From positions 1-14,351 of the forward strand of contig JBDSLU010000085.1 of NCBI GenBank assembly GCA_039916225.1: a DNA stretch of 14,351 bases, in the 5' to 3' direction. Positions 1-6,466 of this stretch are shown here, piece by piece; within the stretch, counting starts at the first letter, position 1; every line of letters starts with the position of its first letter. The notes beneath the pieces are model-generated. The model saw only the letters and a program-made list of their open reading frames with translations. It was not told the DNA's origin and searched no databases. The stretch is from JBDSLU01 sp039916225. Its GTDB lineage: Bacteria; Acidobacteriota; Vicinamibacteria; Vicinamibacterales; Vicinamibacteraceae. A program made the position numbers and the translations under genes.

Positions 1-750
1 CGCGGCCGGGCCCTGCGATGCGGGGGCGGTGATGGCCGCCGCCGCGGATGTGTTGGCCGCGATGGCCGGAAGAACGGTGCTGGGTGCGGGCGCGGCGCCA
101 CCTGGGGCCGCAACGGCGTCGGACGCCGGCCCAGCCGGCGTATCGACGGTGGAGGACGCAGCCGCCGCCGGCGCGTCCGCTGATGGACTGGGGGCCTGAG
201 CGACCGGAGACGAGGCGGGCTCTGGGACCGGCGTGGATGCCGTCCCGTCGAGCAGATCCTGGAAATTCGGCGCGGCGGAGCCGGCCGTCGGCACACCGGG
301 CGCCTTGGTCGCGATCGCCCCCGTCGTCGCCGCGGCTGCCCGGGTGGGCAGATCACCGGCGACGGCGAGTTCGGTCCCGCCCTGCGCCGCAGCCTCGGGC
401 TGCGGCACCGGCACCGGGACCGGCGTCGCCATGGCGATGAGGACCGACAGCGTCGCCGCGTCGACCGGTGCGTCGAGCGGCGATTCGTCGGCGTCCGTGT
501 CGACGTCCGCCTCCTCGACGTCGGTCCCGGCCGCGTGGGCATGCCCGCGCGGGCTCACCCCTTCGCCGGACACCGTGACGCCGCCCGCCTCACCGAGCGC
601 GAGCGCGACCAGCGACGCAAAGTCCGCGCCGCCGGCCGGGTCGCACGTCGGGGAAGCCCCGGCACCGGCCGCGTGGCCGATGCCGGGCTTGGAGACCGGA
701 GACTGGGGCCCCGCCTGAGCGGAGCCGGCAACGAGCGCAGTGAAGTCCAC
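1..750 (-). CDS. fliK: Probable flagellar hook-length control protein FliK, N-terminal part (runs off the left edge)
   Basis: An open frame of 250 codons reads without a stop from a GTG at 750 to the window edge, so the 3' part is missing. The start follows GAGGG with a 6-nt spacer, 33 bp after the flgE stop, and no ATG lies near it. The visible product begins VDFTALVAGSAQAG and is dominated by Ala, Pro, Gly, Ser and Thr, with an acidic patch around residues 90-105 (VEEADVDTDADES). No folded domain is visible. FliK proteins have a long disordered Pro/Ala/Gln-rich N-terminal ruler and a conserved C-terminal domain that switches export specificity through FlhB; that domain would lie outside the window. 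The identification rests on composition and on position beside the hook genes flgD and flgE, not on a motif. Another secreted low-complexity flagellar protein remains possible. Confidence 0.6.
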   Translation of the reverse strand, partial: MDFTALVAGSAQAGPQSPVSKPGIGHAAGAGASPTCDPAGGADFASLVALALGEAGGVTVSGEGVSPRGHAHAAGTDVEEADVDTDADESPLDAPVDAATLSVLIAMATPVPVPVPQPEAAAQGGTELAVAGDLPTRAAAATTGAIATKAPGVPTAGSAAPNFQDLLDGTASTPVPEPASSPVAQAPSPSADAPAAAASSTVDTPAGPASDAVAAPGGAAPAPSTVLPAIAANTSAAAAITAPASQGPAA

Positions 751-756
751 GGAGGT

Positions 757-761
757 CCCTC
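757..761 (-). promoter_or_regulatory. Ribosome binding site GAGGG setting the GTG start of the fliK-like gene
   Basis: On the minus strand GAGGG is followed by a 6-nt spacer and GTG at 750-748. This is the main reason for choosing a GTG start, since the first in-frame ATG lies more than 100 codons inside the frame. Confidence 0.5.
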
Positions 762-783
762 GGGTATCGATGACAGCCGATGC

Positions 784-2049
784 TTAACGCTTCATCTGCA
801 GCGTCTCGACGAGAATCTCGTCGGCGACGGTGATGCTGCGCGAGTTGGCCTGGTAGCCGCGCTGCGCGAGAATCATCTGCGTGAACTCGGTGGCGATGTC
901 GACGTTCGACGACTCGAGCGCGCTGCCGATGATGCTGCCCCGGCCGCCCGTGGCCGCGACGCCGACGTTGGCGATGCCCGACGAGGCGCTCTCCGAGTAG
1001 CGGTTCGAGCCCATCTTCACCAGCCCCTTGGGGTTGTTGAAGTTGGCCATCGCCAGCTGGCCGACGACCACCGTCTGGCCGGCGCCGAAGGTGGCGACGA
1101 TCTGGCCGCTGCTGTTGATCACGACGTTGTCGACCTGACCGGCCGCGGAGCCGTTCTGGTTGATCGACGAGGTCGCCGACGGCGACGCGAAGCTGGTCAG
1201 GATCGGGCTGGCGCCGACTGCCGGCACGACGTCCCAGGTGATGGCGTTCGGCGTCGCGCCGTTGGCCCACGTGGCTGGCCCGGGGATGGTGATGTCGGCG
1301 GCCGGAGCCGTGAGGACACCCGCCCCGTTGAACGTCAAGTTGCCCGTCGTCAGCGTGACCGGAGCGCCGGCCACGCCGGTGACGTCCGCCTGCGGCACCG
1401 TGACGGTGTAGGTCCAGGCGCCCGCGGCGGTGCGGTTGAAGTCGACCGTCAGCACGTGCGGGCTGCCGAGGGCGTCGTACATCTGGATCGAGGTGGTGAA
1501 CTCGGGGTTGGCCGGGTCGATCAGGGCGTTCGGATCCAAGTTGACCTGGGCCCGGACGTTGGTCGTCGCCGTCGGCGCGCGCAGCACGCCCGGCGGAATC
1601 GTGATGTCGGTCGGGGCGACGGCGGTGACGATGTTGCCCGTCACCGGATCCGCCTGGGTGTAGCCCTGCACCCGCCAGCCGTCGGGGCTGATCAGGATGC
1701 CGTCGTCGTCGAAGCTGAAGTTGCCGGCGCGCGTATAGCCGACCTCGGCCCCGTTGCGGACCGCAAAGAAGCCGGCACCCTGGATGGCGACGTTGGTCGC
1801 CTCACGCGAGTTCTCGATCGAGCCCTGCGCGAAGACCGGCGAGATGGCGCCGGTGACGACGCCGAGGCCGACCTGGGCCGGGTTGACGCTGGTGCCGCCG
1901 ACGGTCTGGCTGACCAGGTCCGAGAAGCTGACCGCGCTGGTCTTGAAGCCGACCGTGTTGATGTTCGCCAGATTGTTGCCAATGACGCTGAGGTACGTCG
2001 AGTTGGCATTGAGGCCGGACAAGCCGGCCGAGAAAGATCCACCCGCCAT
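784..2049 (-). CDS. flgE: Flagellar hook protein FlgE
   Basis: The 421-residue product is the structural subunit of the hook, the flexible joint between rod and filament, exported by the flagellar type III system and assembled under the FlgD cap. The N-terminal rod/hook signature is clear: SFSAGLSGLNA at residues 5-15 and NNLANINTVGFKTS at 25-38. The middle is a Thr/Ala/Val-rich beta domain, the variable part of hook proteins. The C-terminus has the family motif with SNVDIATEFTQMILAQRGYQ and ends in the helix that closes the D0 core. Length is normal for the family (about 400). The ATG at 2049 is preceded by a strong AAGGAGA site, and flgD lies 64 bp upstream. Hook, rod and distal-rod proteins share the termini, but the size, the middle domain and the flgD neighbour favour FlgE. 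Confidence 0.95.
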   Translation of the reverse strand: MAGGSFSAGLSGLNANSTYLSVIGNNLANINTVGFKTSAVSFSDLVSQTVGGTSVNPAQVGLGVVTGAISPVFAQGSIENSREATNVAIQGAGFFAVRNGAEVGYTRAGNFSFDDDGILISPDGWRVQGYTQADPVTGNIVTAVAPTDITIPPGVLRAPTATTNVRAQVNLDPNALIDPANPEFTTSIQMYDALGSPHVLTVDFNRTAAGAWTYTVTVPQADVTGVAGAPVTLTTGNLTFNGAGVLTAPAADITIPGPATWANGATPNAITWDVVPAVGASPILTSFASPSATSSINQNGSAAGQVDNVVINSSGQIVATFGAGQTVVVGQLAMANFNNPKGLVKMGSNRYSESASSGIANVGVAATGGRGSIIGSALESSNVDIATEFTQMILAQRGYQANSRSITVADEILVETLQMKR

Positions 2050-2113
2050 GTTGCTGTCTCCTTGTGACGCGCGTTTCGCGACGTCGATATCGAACGGTTG
2101 CGAAGCGTGCGTG

Positions 2114-2464
2114 CTACGTGGTCGGGGTGCCGGTGCCCGTGGTCCCGGTGCCCGTGGTGCCGGCCGCCGGCGTGCCGGTGGTCGGCGTGCCGGCGGTCGG
2201 CGTCGTCCCGGCCAGCTTGGCGAAGGCCGCGGCCATCTCCTTCATCGATGCCTCGATCGACGTCAGCTTCTCGAGCGAGCTGAACTGCGCCAGCTGCGCG
2301 ATGAACTCGCCGTTGTCCTGCGGCTTGAGCGGGTCCTGGTTGGCGAGCTGAGTGGTGAGCAGCTTCAGGAACGCGTCCTGGCCCAGCTTGGTTTCACGCG
2401 CAGCCCCGCTGGCCGCCGTGGCGTCGTTCGATCCCGAGTTGGCCGAAATGCCTGAAACACTCAC
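2114..2464 (-). CDS. flgD: Short hook-cap protein FlgD lacking the C-terminal beta domains
   Basis: The 116-residue product is the hook-assembly scaffold FlgD, which caps the growing hook. Residues 25-86 contain the conserved N-terminal region: LGQDAFLKLLTTQLANQDPL (27-46), then an NGEFIAQLAQFSSLEKL core (51-67). After about residue 86 there is only a Thr/Gly/Pro/Ala tail made of five 5-residue repeats. The FlgD Ig-like and Tudor-like domains of the longer enterobacterial form (about 230 residues) are absent. No frameshift remnant is seen in the 64 bp before flgE. Short FlgD forms are known in other phyla, so this may be a natural minimal version. The GTG start overlaps the fliJ stop by 4 bp and follows AAAGGAG, so flgD is translationally coupled to fliJ. 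Confidence 0.9.
   Translation of the reverse strand: MSVSGISANSGSNDATAASGAARETKLGQDAFLKLLTTQLANQDPLKPQDNGEFIAQLAQFSSLEKLTSIEASMKEMAAAFAKLAGTTPTAGTPTTGTPAAGTTGTGTTGTGTPTT
2126..2200 (-). repeat. 15-bp tandem repeat coding the FlgD Thr/Gly/Pro tail
   Basis: Five consecutive 15-bp units encode 5-residue blocks, each ending in Gly-Thr (types PTAGT, PAAGT, TGTGT). The units share a CCGGCACS-like core and differ at several positions, so the array has decayed from perfect identity. A last partial unit (PTT) precedes the stop codon. Confidence 0.75.
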
Positions 2465-2916
2465 GATTCTCTCCTTTGAGCGATGGCGAAGCGCAGGGTG
2501 GCCAGTTCGTCCATGGCTTTCTGCTCTTCCCGCCGCTCACGTTCCCGGTGGGCCTCGAGGGCCCGTTCCTTCAGTCGCTCGAGCGCCTTGACCTTCTCGC
2601 GCGCGGCGACGAGGGCTTGTTCGGTGACCTCGAGCTGCACGCGGCGATCCTCGGCGTTGGCCTCGGTTCGCACCAGCTCGCGGCGCAATGAACGAATCCA
2701 ATTCCGATGCCAGATCATGTCGGTGATCGATCCACCGGCCGTGTCGAGCGCCGTGGCCCGCGCCGTTCCGCCGTCGAAAGCCGCCTGCGCGGCGGCATGC
2801 GCCTGCGCAGAACGCTCGGAAATCACGCGCGCTTCGGCCACCAGGAGCTGCGCGGCGTCTTCTTCGCGACGGCGCAAGTCGAGGGCGGGCTGCGGGCGGA
2901 AAATGAAGGTGGCCAT
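2461..2916 (-). CDS. fliJ: Flagellar export chaperone/stalk protein FliJ
   Basis: The 151-residue, highly charged, almost wholly helical product matches FliJ in size, composition and position. It opens with FIFRPQPALDLRRREEDAA, like the F-x-F-R-L-x-x-L-L-x-L-R start of FliJ proteins, and continues as a long Arg/Glu/Ala-rich coiled coil (about residues 12-150). FliJ is a two-helix antiparallel coiled coil that inserts into the FliI hexamer like the gamma subunit of F1-ATPase and helps load export substrates. The ATG at 2916 has only a weak GAGAGA upstream. The gene is unusually far (455 bp) from fliI, partly because of the element at 3147-3375. Its stop overlaps flgD. Confidence 0.88.
   Translation of the reverse strand: MATFIFRPQPALDLRRREEDAAQLLVAEARVISERSAQAHAAAQAAFDGGTARATALDTAGGSITDMIWHRNWIRSLRRELVRTEANAEDRRVQLEVTEQALVAAREKVKALERLKERALEAHRERERREEQKAMDELATLRFAIAQRRES
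2471..2477 (-). promoter_or_regulatory. Ribosome binding site AAAGGAG setting the GTG start of flgD
   Basis: AAAGGAG lies 6 nt before the GTG at 2464-2462, inside the 3' end of fliJ. It supports the GTG start. That start overlaps the fliJ TGA as GTGA, an arrangement typical of translational coupling. Confidence 0.7.
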
Positions 2917-3146
2917 GTCGCGTGTCTCTCAGCGCGCGCCGCGCGAAGTGTCACCGCACCGACTGACGGCCGACCGACCGGGGGTCGCGCCTCGAGTGGT
3001 CGCGACCAGGCATGCGGCGGCCATCCGCCAGCCGCGGATGGCGATTTCAGGCTGATTTTTCGGGATTTGCGCGAAGTGCCGGCCGGCCGACGCCGGTCGG
3101 CCCGCCGGCGCCTGGACGATGAGCAGCGGTCGACGCACCGACGCCC
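2917..3146. other. Non-coding part of the fliI-fliJ gap with two hairpins and a 10-bp direct repeat
   Basis: This is the part of the gap not covered by the mobile element. An 8-bp stem with 5-nt loop lies at 3021-3041 (CCATCCGC/GCGGATGG), and a 7-bp stem with GCCG loop at 3085-3102 (GGCCGAC/GTCGGCC). The 10-mer GCGCGAAGTG occurs at 2941-2950 and again at 3069-3078. Neither hairpin has a T-run in the direction of flagellar transcription, so they do not look like terminators for this operon. No convincing promoter for fliJ was seen. A 69-codon minus-strand frame (2929-3138) crosses the region but has no recognisable features. Confidence 0.5.
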
Positions 3147-3150
3147 CTAG

Positions 3151-3172
3151 GAGTCCGTGGTGAAAGTGCCGC
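3151..3172 (+). repeat. Left terminal inverted repeat of the MITE-like element
   Basis: 22 bp, with the inward sequence starting GAGTCCGTGGTGAAAGT. It matches the right repeat (3350-3371, opposite strand) at all but positions 4 and 18. Similarity stops inside this arm, and outside it continues only as the CTAG. Confidence 0.8.
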
Positions 3173-3349
3173 GTGGCACCGAGACGGGCGAGGCGCCCGC
3201 CTGGCTAGGCGCGACGACGGAGAATATCGGGGATATTTGAGGGAGGAGCAACGCCGCCGGGCGGGATGCATCGTCCGTCGACTCGAATGGCGAGGACGGA
3301 GTCCGGAGCCATCGAGCCAAATACGCGTGGTAACGCGGATTTGCATGCA

Positions 3350-3371
3350 GCGGGACTTTCACCACGGGCTC
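3350..3371 (-). repeat. Right terminal inverted repeat of the MITE-like element
   Basis: 22 bp, reading on the minus strand from GAGCCCGTGGTGAAAGT. It directly abuts the CTAG that supplies the TAG stop codon of fliI. Confidence 0.8.
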
Positions 3372-4670
3372 CTAGAGCGCCTCGAGCGAGGCGCGCGAGT
3401 CGTCGAGGGACACCAGATCGTCGGCCGGCTGGCGGAGGAAGTCCTCGATCACGCCGCGCTTCGACAGGGCCTCGTCGATGCGCGGGTTGGTGCCGGGGAC
3501 GTAGGCGCCGACGCTGACCAGATCCTCGCTGTCACGGAGCGTCGCCATCCAGTCGCGCACCGTTCCGGCCTTGAGCCGGTGATCGACGGTGGTGACGTCG
3601 GGCATGGTCCGGCTGACGCTGTGCAGGATGTCGATCGCCGGGTAGTGGTTGCGGGCGCCGAGCTCCCGCGACAGGACGATGTGCCCGTCGAGGATGGCGC
3701 GCACGTTGTCGGCGACCGGCTCGTTGGTGTCGTCGCCTTCGACCAGCACCGTGTAGAACGCCGTGATGCTGCCCTGTCCGCGCACGTTGCCGGCTCGTTC
3801 GAGCAGGCCGGGCAGCAGCGCGAACACCGACGGCGGATAGCCCTTGGCGGTCGGCGGCTCGCCGGCGGCGAGGCCCACTTCGCGCTGCGCCATGGCAAAG
3901 CGCGTCACCGAGTCCATCATCAACAGGACGTTCTGGCCCTGGGCGCGGAAGTATTCGGCGACCGTCGTCGCCGCGTATGCGGCCCGCAGGCGCACCAGCG
4001 GCGGGTTGTCGGACGTCGAGACGATGAGGACGGCGCGCTTGAGACCTTCGGCGCCGAGATCGTGCTCGATGAAGCTGCGGACTTCGCGGCCACGTTCGCC
4101 GACCAGCGCGATCACCGCGACGTCGGCCGACGTACCGCGGGCCATCATGCCGAGCAGCGTGCTCTTGCCGACGCCGCTGCCGCCGAACAGGCCGATGCGC
4201 TGGCCCCGGCCGCACGTCAGCAGACTGTCGATGGCGCGGACGCCGGTGCCCATCGGGGTCACGATCGGATCGCGCGCCAGTGGGTTCATCGGCGGCGGGT
4301 AGAGCGGGGCCGTGCTGGATCCGCGGACCGGACCGAGGCCGTCCAGCGGCTGGCCGAGCCCGTCGAGGACGCGGCCGAGCAGCTCGGGCCCGACCGCGAC
4401 GCGAGCACTGCCACCGCGCGCAACGAGGGTGTCGCCGGGGCGGATGCCGGCGGTCGTGCCGAGCGGCACGCTCTGGACGAAGCCGTCGCGGAAGCCGACC
4501 ACTTCGAGCGCCAGTCGCCGGCCGCTCGCCATCTGCAGCTCGCACAGCTCCCCCACCTGCGCCCGCGGCCCGCGCGACTCGACCAGCAGGCCGACCGAGC
4601 GCACGACGTGGCCGATGAGCGGAATGGGATTGGCCGCTTCAGCGGCTGCGATATAGCTCGAGAGCGACAA
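3372..4670 (-). CDS. fliI: Flagellum-specific export ATPase FliI
   Basis: The 432-residue product is the ATPase of the flagellar type III export apparatus, a hexamer at the cytoplasmic face that works with FliH and FliJ. An N-terminal beta-barrel-like region (about 17-92) precedes the nucleotide-binding core. The P-loop GGSGVGKST is at 163-171, GERGREV at 191-197 carries the catalytic Glu region, and VLLMMDSVTRFAMAQRE (248-264) is the Walker B segment. The C-terminal helical domain ends normally near 432, the usual family length. The start is TTG at 4670 behind GGAGGT; no in-frame ATG occurs before residue 47, which is inside the conserved fold. The stop TAG lies in the CTAG target site of the downstream MITE-like element, so the protein is not altered by it. 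fliH ends 25 bp upstream. Confidence 0.97.
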   Translation of the reverse strand: MSLSSYIAAAEAANPIPLIGHVVRSVGLLVESRGPRAQVGELCELQMASGRRLALEVVGFRDGFVQSVPLGTTAGIRPGDTLVARGGSARVAVGPELLGRVLDGLGQPLDGLGPVRGSSTAPLYPPPMNPLARDPIVTPMGTGVRAIDSLLTCGRGQRIGLFGGSGVGKSTLLGMMARGTSADVAVIALVGERGREVRSFIEHDLGAEGLKRAVLIVSTSDNPPLVRLRAAYAATTVAEYFRAQGQNVLLMMDSVTRFAMAQREVGLAAGEPPTAKGYPPSVFALLPGLLERAGNVRGQGSITAFYTVLVEGDDTNEPVADNVRAILDGHIVLSRELGARNHYPAIDILHSVSRTMPDVTTVDHRLKAGTVRDWMATLRDSEDLVSVGAYVPGTNPRIDEALSKRGVIEDFLRQPADDLVSLDDSRASLEAL

Positions 4671-4673
4671 GGG

Positions 4674-4679
4674 ACCTCC
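4674..4679 (-). promoter_or_regulatory. Ribosome binding site GGAGGT setting the TTG start of fliI
   Basis: GGAGGT lies 3 nt before TTG at 4670-4668. The spacing is tight, but no other initiator fits the conserved N-terminus, so this site decides the TTG start. Confidence 0.6.
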
Positions 4680-4695
4680 GCGGTCTCGGATGAAA

Positions 4696-5454
4696 CTAGC
4701 GATCGCCGCCGAACAGCGCCTGGCTCAGCTCGTCGAACTGCCGCTCGATGGTCGCGTCGACGCTGCCGAAGGCCGATTCGACCAGGCAGCCGCCGCGCGA
4801 AATCGACGGATCGGGTACGACGGTGACGGTCTGCCCGCCCCAGCGTGCACTGTCCTGCGCGACGATGGTGTAGTCCTCGGGGTTCAGGCGAACCGTCGCC
4901 GGCGTGTTGGTGCCGAGACGCTCCAATGCGACGTGGGCGAGGGCGGCGGCGAGTTCCGGGTCGAGCGTCACTTCACGGTGCACGACGCGCCGGGCCAGGA
5001 TCAGCGCCAGCTGCACCATCTCGCGTTCCGTCTCGGTAATCAGGGTCTGGCGGAGGCCGCTCAGTTCCTCAATGGTCTGGCCGATGCGGCGCAGCATCGC
5101 TTCGGCGCGCTTGCCGCCAGCCTCGAGGCCGGCGCGCTCGCCTTGGGCGTAGCCCTTGGTGAACGCCTCGCGTTCGAGGCCGGCGAGCCGCTCGCCATGC
5201 TCGGCCAGCAGCGACTCGTCGGTGGCCGGCGGCGCCGCCGGTGTCGTCGGGGCGGCCAAGCCCGGCGCCGCACCGGCCGGACTCGTGACCGTCGGAGCGA
5301 CGACCGCCGGACGCGGCATCGCCACCGGCCCGGCGGACGGGCGGGCGACCGTACCCGGCGTCCAGGCTTCGGCCGCGGCCGGGCGCGATTCCTGCGTCCA
5401 GTCGCAACGCTGGACGTCCGTGACCGTCGTGAGCACCCGTGCTCTACGTGACAT
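4696..5454 (-). CDS. fliH: Flagellar export regulator FliH
   Basis: The 252-residue product matches FliH, the elongated dimeric partner that binds FliI, holds it inactive and docks it to the switch complex. Residues about 22-80 form an Ala/Pro-rich disordered N-terminal region. A charged coiled-coil region (about 80-135) follows, with FTKGYAQGERAGLEAGGKRAE as its start, recalling the GxxxG-type spacing of FliH helices. The C-terminal FliH/HrpE domain contains MVQLALILARRVVHREVTLD (about 144-163) and the conserved PDPSISRGGCLVES near 213-226. The ATG at 5454 overlaps the end of fliG by 11 bp, implying coupled translation. The proline-rich N-terminus is longer than in enteric FliH. Confidence 0.92.
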   Translation of the reverse strand: MSRRARVLTTVTDVQRCDWTQESRPAAAEAWTPGTVARPSAGPVAMPRPAVVAPTVTSPAGAAPGLAAPTTPAAPPATDESLLAEHGERLAGLEREAFTKGYAQGERAGLEAGGKRAEAMLRRIGQTIEELSGLRQTLITETEREMVQLALILARRVVHREVTLDPELAAALAHVALERLGTNTPATVRLNPEDYTIVAQDSARWGGQTVTVVPDPSISRGGCLVESAFGSVDATIERQFDELSQALFGGDR

Positions 5455-6466
5455 AGGCCTCCCCGGCGGCGGCGCCGGTCACGAGCAAGCCTTCTTCCTC
5501 GAGCTTGCGGGCGATGGCGACGATCTCCTGCTGCGCCCGCTCGACTTCGCGGAGGCGAACCGCGCCGAGCACGTCCATCTCTTCCTTGATCATCTGCGCG
5601 GCGCGCTTCGACATGTTCGAGATGAAGCGGGTCCGGATGTCTTCCGAGGCGCCCTTCAGGGCCAGCGTCAGCGTCTTCTTGTCGGCACGCTGGATGATCT
5701 CGCGCACCGCGTTGTCGTCGACGTGGAGCAGGTCGTCGAAGACGAACATCAGGTTGCGGATCGAGACCGCCAGATCCGGCGACTCGTTCTCGATGGTCGA
5801 GAGCACCGCGGTGCTGACGCCGCGATCGAGGCGGTTCAATAGCTCGGCGACGACACGGACGCCGCCCATCGACTCGCTGGCCTGGGTGCCGAGCGCCTTG
5901 AGCCGCGCCTCGATGACCGACGAGACGCGGGTCATGACGTCGGGCGAAATTTCGTCCAGCGTGGCCATGCGCGTGATGACCTCGACGCGCAGTTCGTCGG
6001 GCAGCGAGTTGGCCAGCTGCGCCGCCTGCGCCGGCTTGAGGTGCGCGAGCAGCAGCGCGATCGTCTGCGGATGCTCGCTCAGCACGAACTTCGACAGCTG
6101 CTGCGGATCGGCGCGTTCGAGGTTCGAGAACGCCACCGTCGATTCGAACGACTTGACGACCCGGTCGAGGACACGGCGCGCCATGTCCGGGCCCAGCGTC
6201 TTGATCAGCAGCTTCTGGGCGTAGTCGACGCCGCCGCGCGTCACGTACTCCGAGGCGCGCCACATGGTGTGGAACTCCTCGAGGGTCGCGGCGCTGACGT
6301 CGGGCGAGATCTGACCGACCACCGCGACCTCGCGGGCGACCGCCTCGATCTCGTCCTCGTTCAGGTGCTGAAACATCGCCGCCGCGGTGTTCTCGCCGAC
6401 CATCAGCGTGAGGATGGCGGCCTTGCGGACGCCGGAGAGGACGGTGACGGCCCCCTTGACGCTCAT
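5444..6466 (-). CDS. fliG: Flagellar motor switch protein FliG
   Basis: The 340-residue product is the rotor protein that links the FliF ring to the C-ring and receives torque from the stator. All three domains are present. The N-terminal FliF-binding domain is about 1-105; the middle domain has EHPQT at 131-135 followed by IALLL; the linker has MGGVRVVAELLN at 200-211; the C-terminal torque domain holds FDDLLHVDD at 243-251. By alignment in memory with E. coli, the torque charges are kept: Lys271, Arg288, Glu295-Glu296 in place of Asp-Asp, and Arg304. Length equals the family norm. The start ATG at 6466 overlaps the fliF stop as ATGA. Arrangement and motifs leave little doubt. Confidence 0.98.
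   Translation of the reverse strand: MSVKGAVTVLSGVRKAAILTLMVGENTAAAMFQHLNEDEIEAVAREVAVVGQISPDVSAATLEEFHTMWRASEYVTRGGVDYAQKLLIKTLGPDMARRVLDRVVKSFESTVAFSNLERADPQQLSKFVLSEHPQTIALLLAHLKPAQAAQLANSLPDELRVEVITRMATLDEISPDVMTRVSSVIEARLKALGTQASESMGGVRVVAELLNRLDRGVSTAVLSTIENESPDLAVSIRNLMFVFDDLLHVDDNAVREIIQRADKKTLTLALKGASEDIRTRFISNMSKRAAQMIKEEMDVLGAVRLREVERAQQEIVAIARKLEEEGLLVTGAAAGEAYVT

Larger units (their letters stand above)
3147..3375. mobile_element. MITE-like non-autonomous element with terminal inverted repeats and CTAG target duplication
   Basis: The 221-bp core at 3151-3371 is bounded by 22-bp terminal inverted repeats that match at 20 positions; each reads inward from GAGYCCGTGGTGAAAGT. The core is flanked on both sides by CTAG (3147-3150 and 3372-3375), as expected for a 4-bp target duplication. 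It encodes no transposase. A minus-strand frame of 72 codons (3147-3365) starts with GTG inside one terminal repeat and ends in the other; it is most likely incidental. The insertion lies exactly at the end of fliI: the TAG stop of fliI is part of the right-hand CTAG, so duplication of the target preserves the stop. CTAG fits the YTAR target class of IS5-type elements, but I cannot assign a family. Structure is seen directly; mobility is inferred. Confidence 0.7.

Noticed and set aside
535..2067. A 510-codon plus-strand frame across flgE and the fliK-like gene
   Set aside because: It is the complement of flgE, which has conserved termini. The product is Arg/Asp/Ala/Gly-rich without any motif.
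3021..3102. The two stem-loops upstream of fliJ as intrinsic terminators
   Set aside because: There is no T-run on the downstream side in the direction of flagellar transcription. A T5 run exists only on the plus-strand side, where no gene ends.
2929..3138. A 69-codon minus-strand frame upstream of fliJ
   Set aside because: It has no clear ribosome site and no recognisable motif, and it spans two hairpins. Open frames of this size are common by chance in such GC-rich DNA.
3147..3365. A 72-codon minus-strand frame inside the MITE-like element, with a GTG start and AGGAG just after the fliI stop
   Set aside because: Its start and end fall inside the two terminal repeats, the product has no recognisable domain, and the frame is better explained by the repeat structure. 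Expression cannot be excluded.
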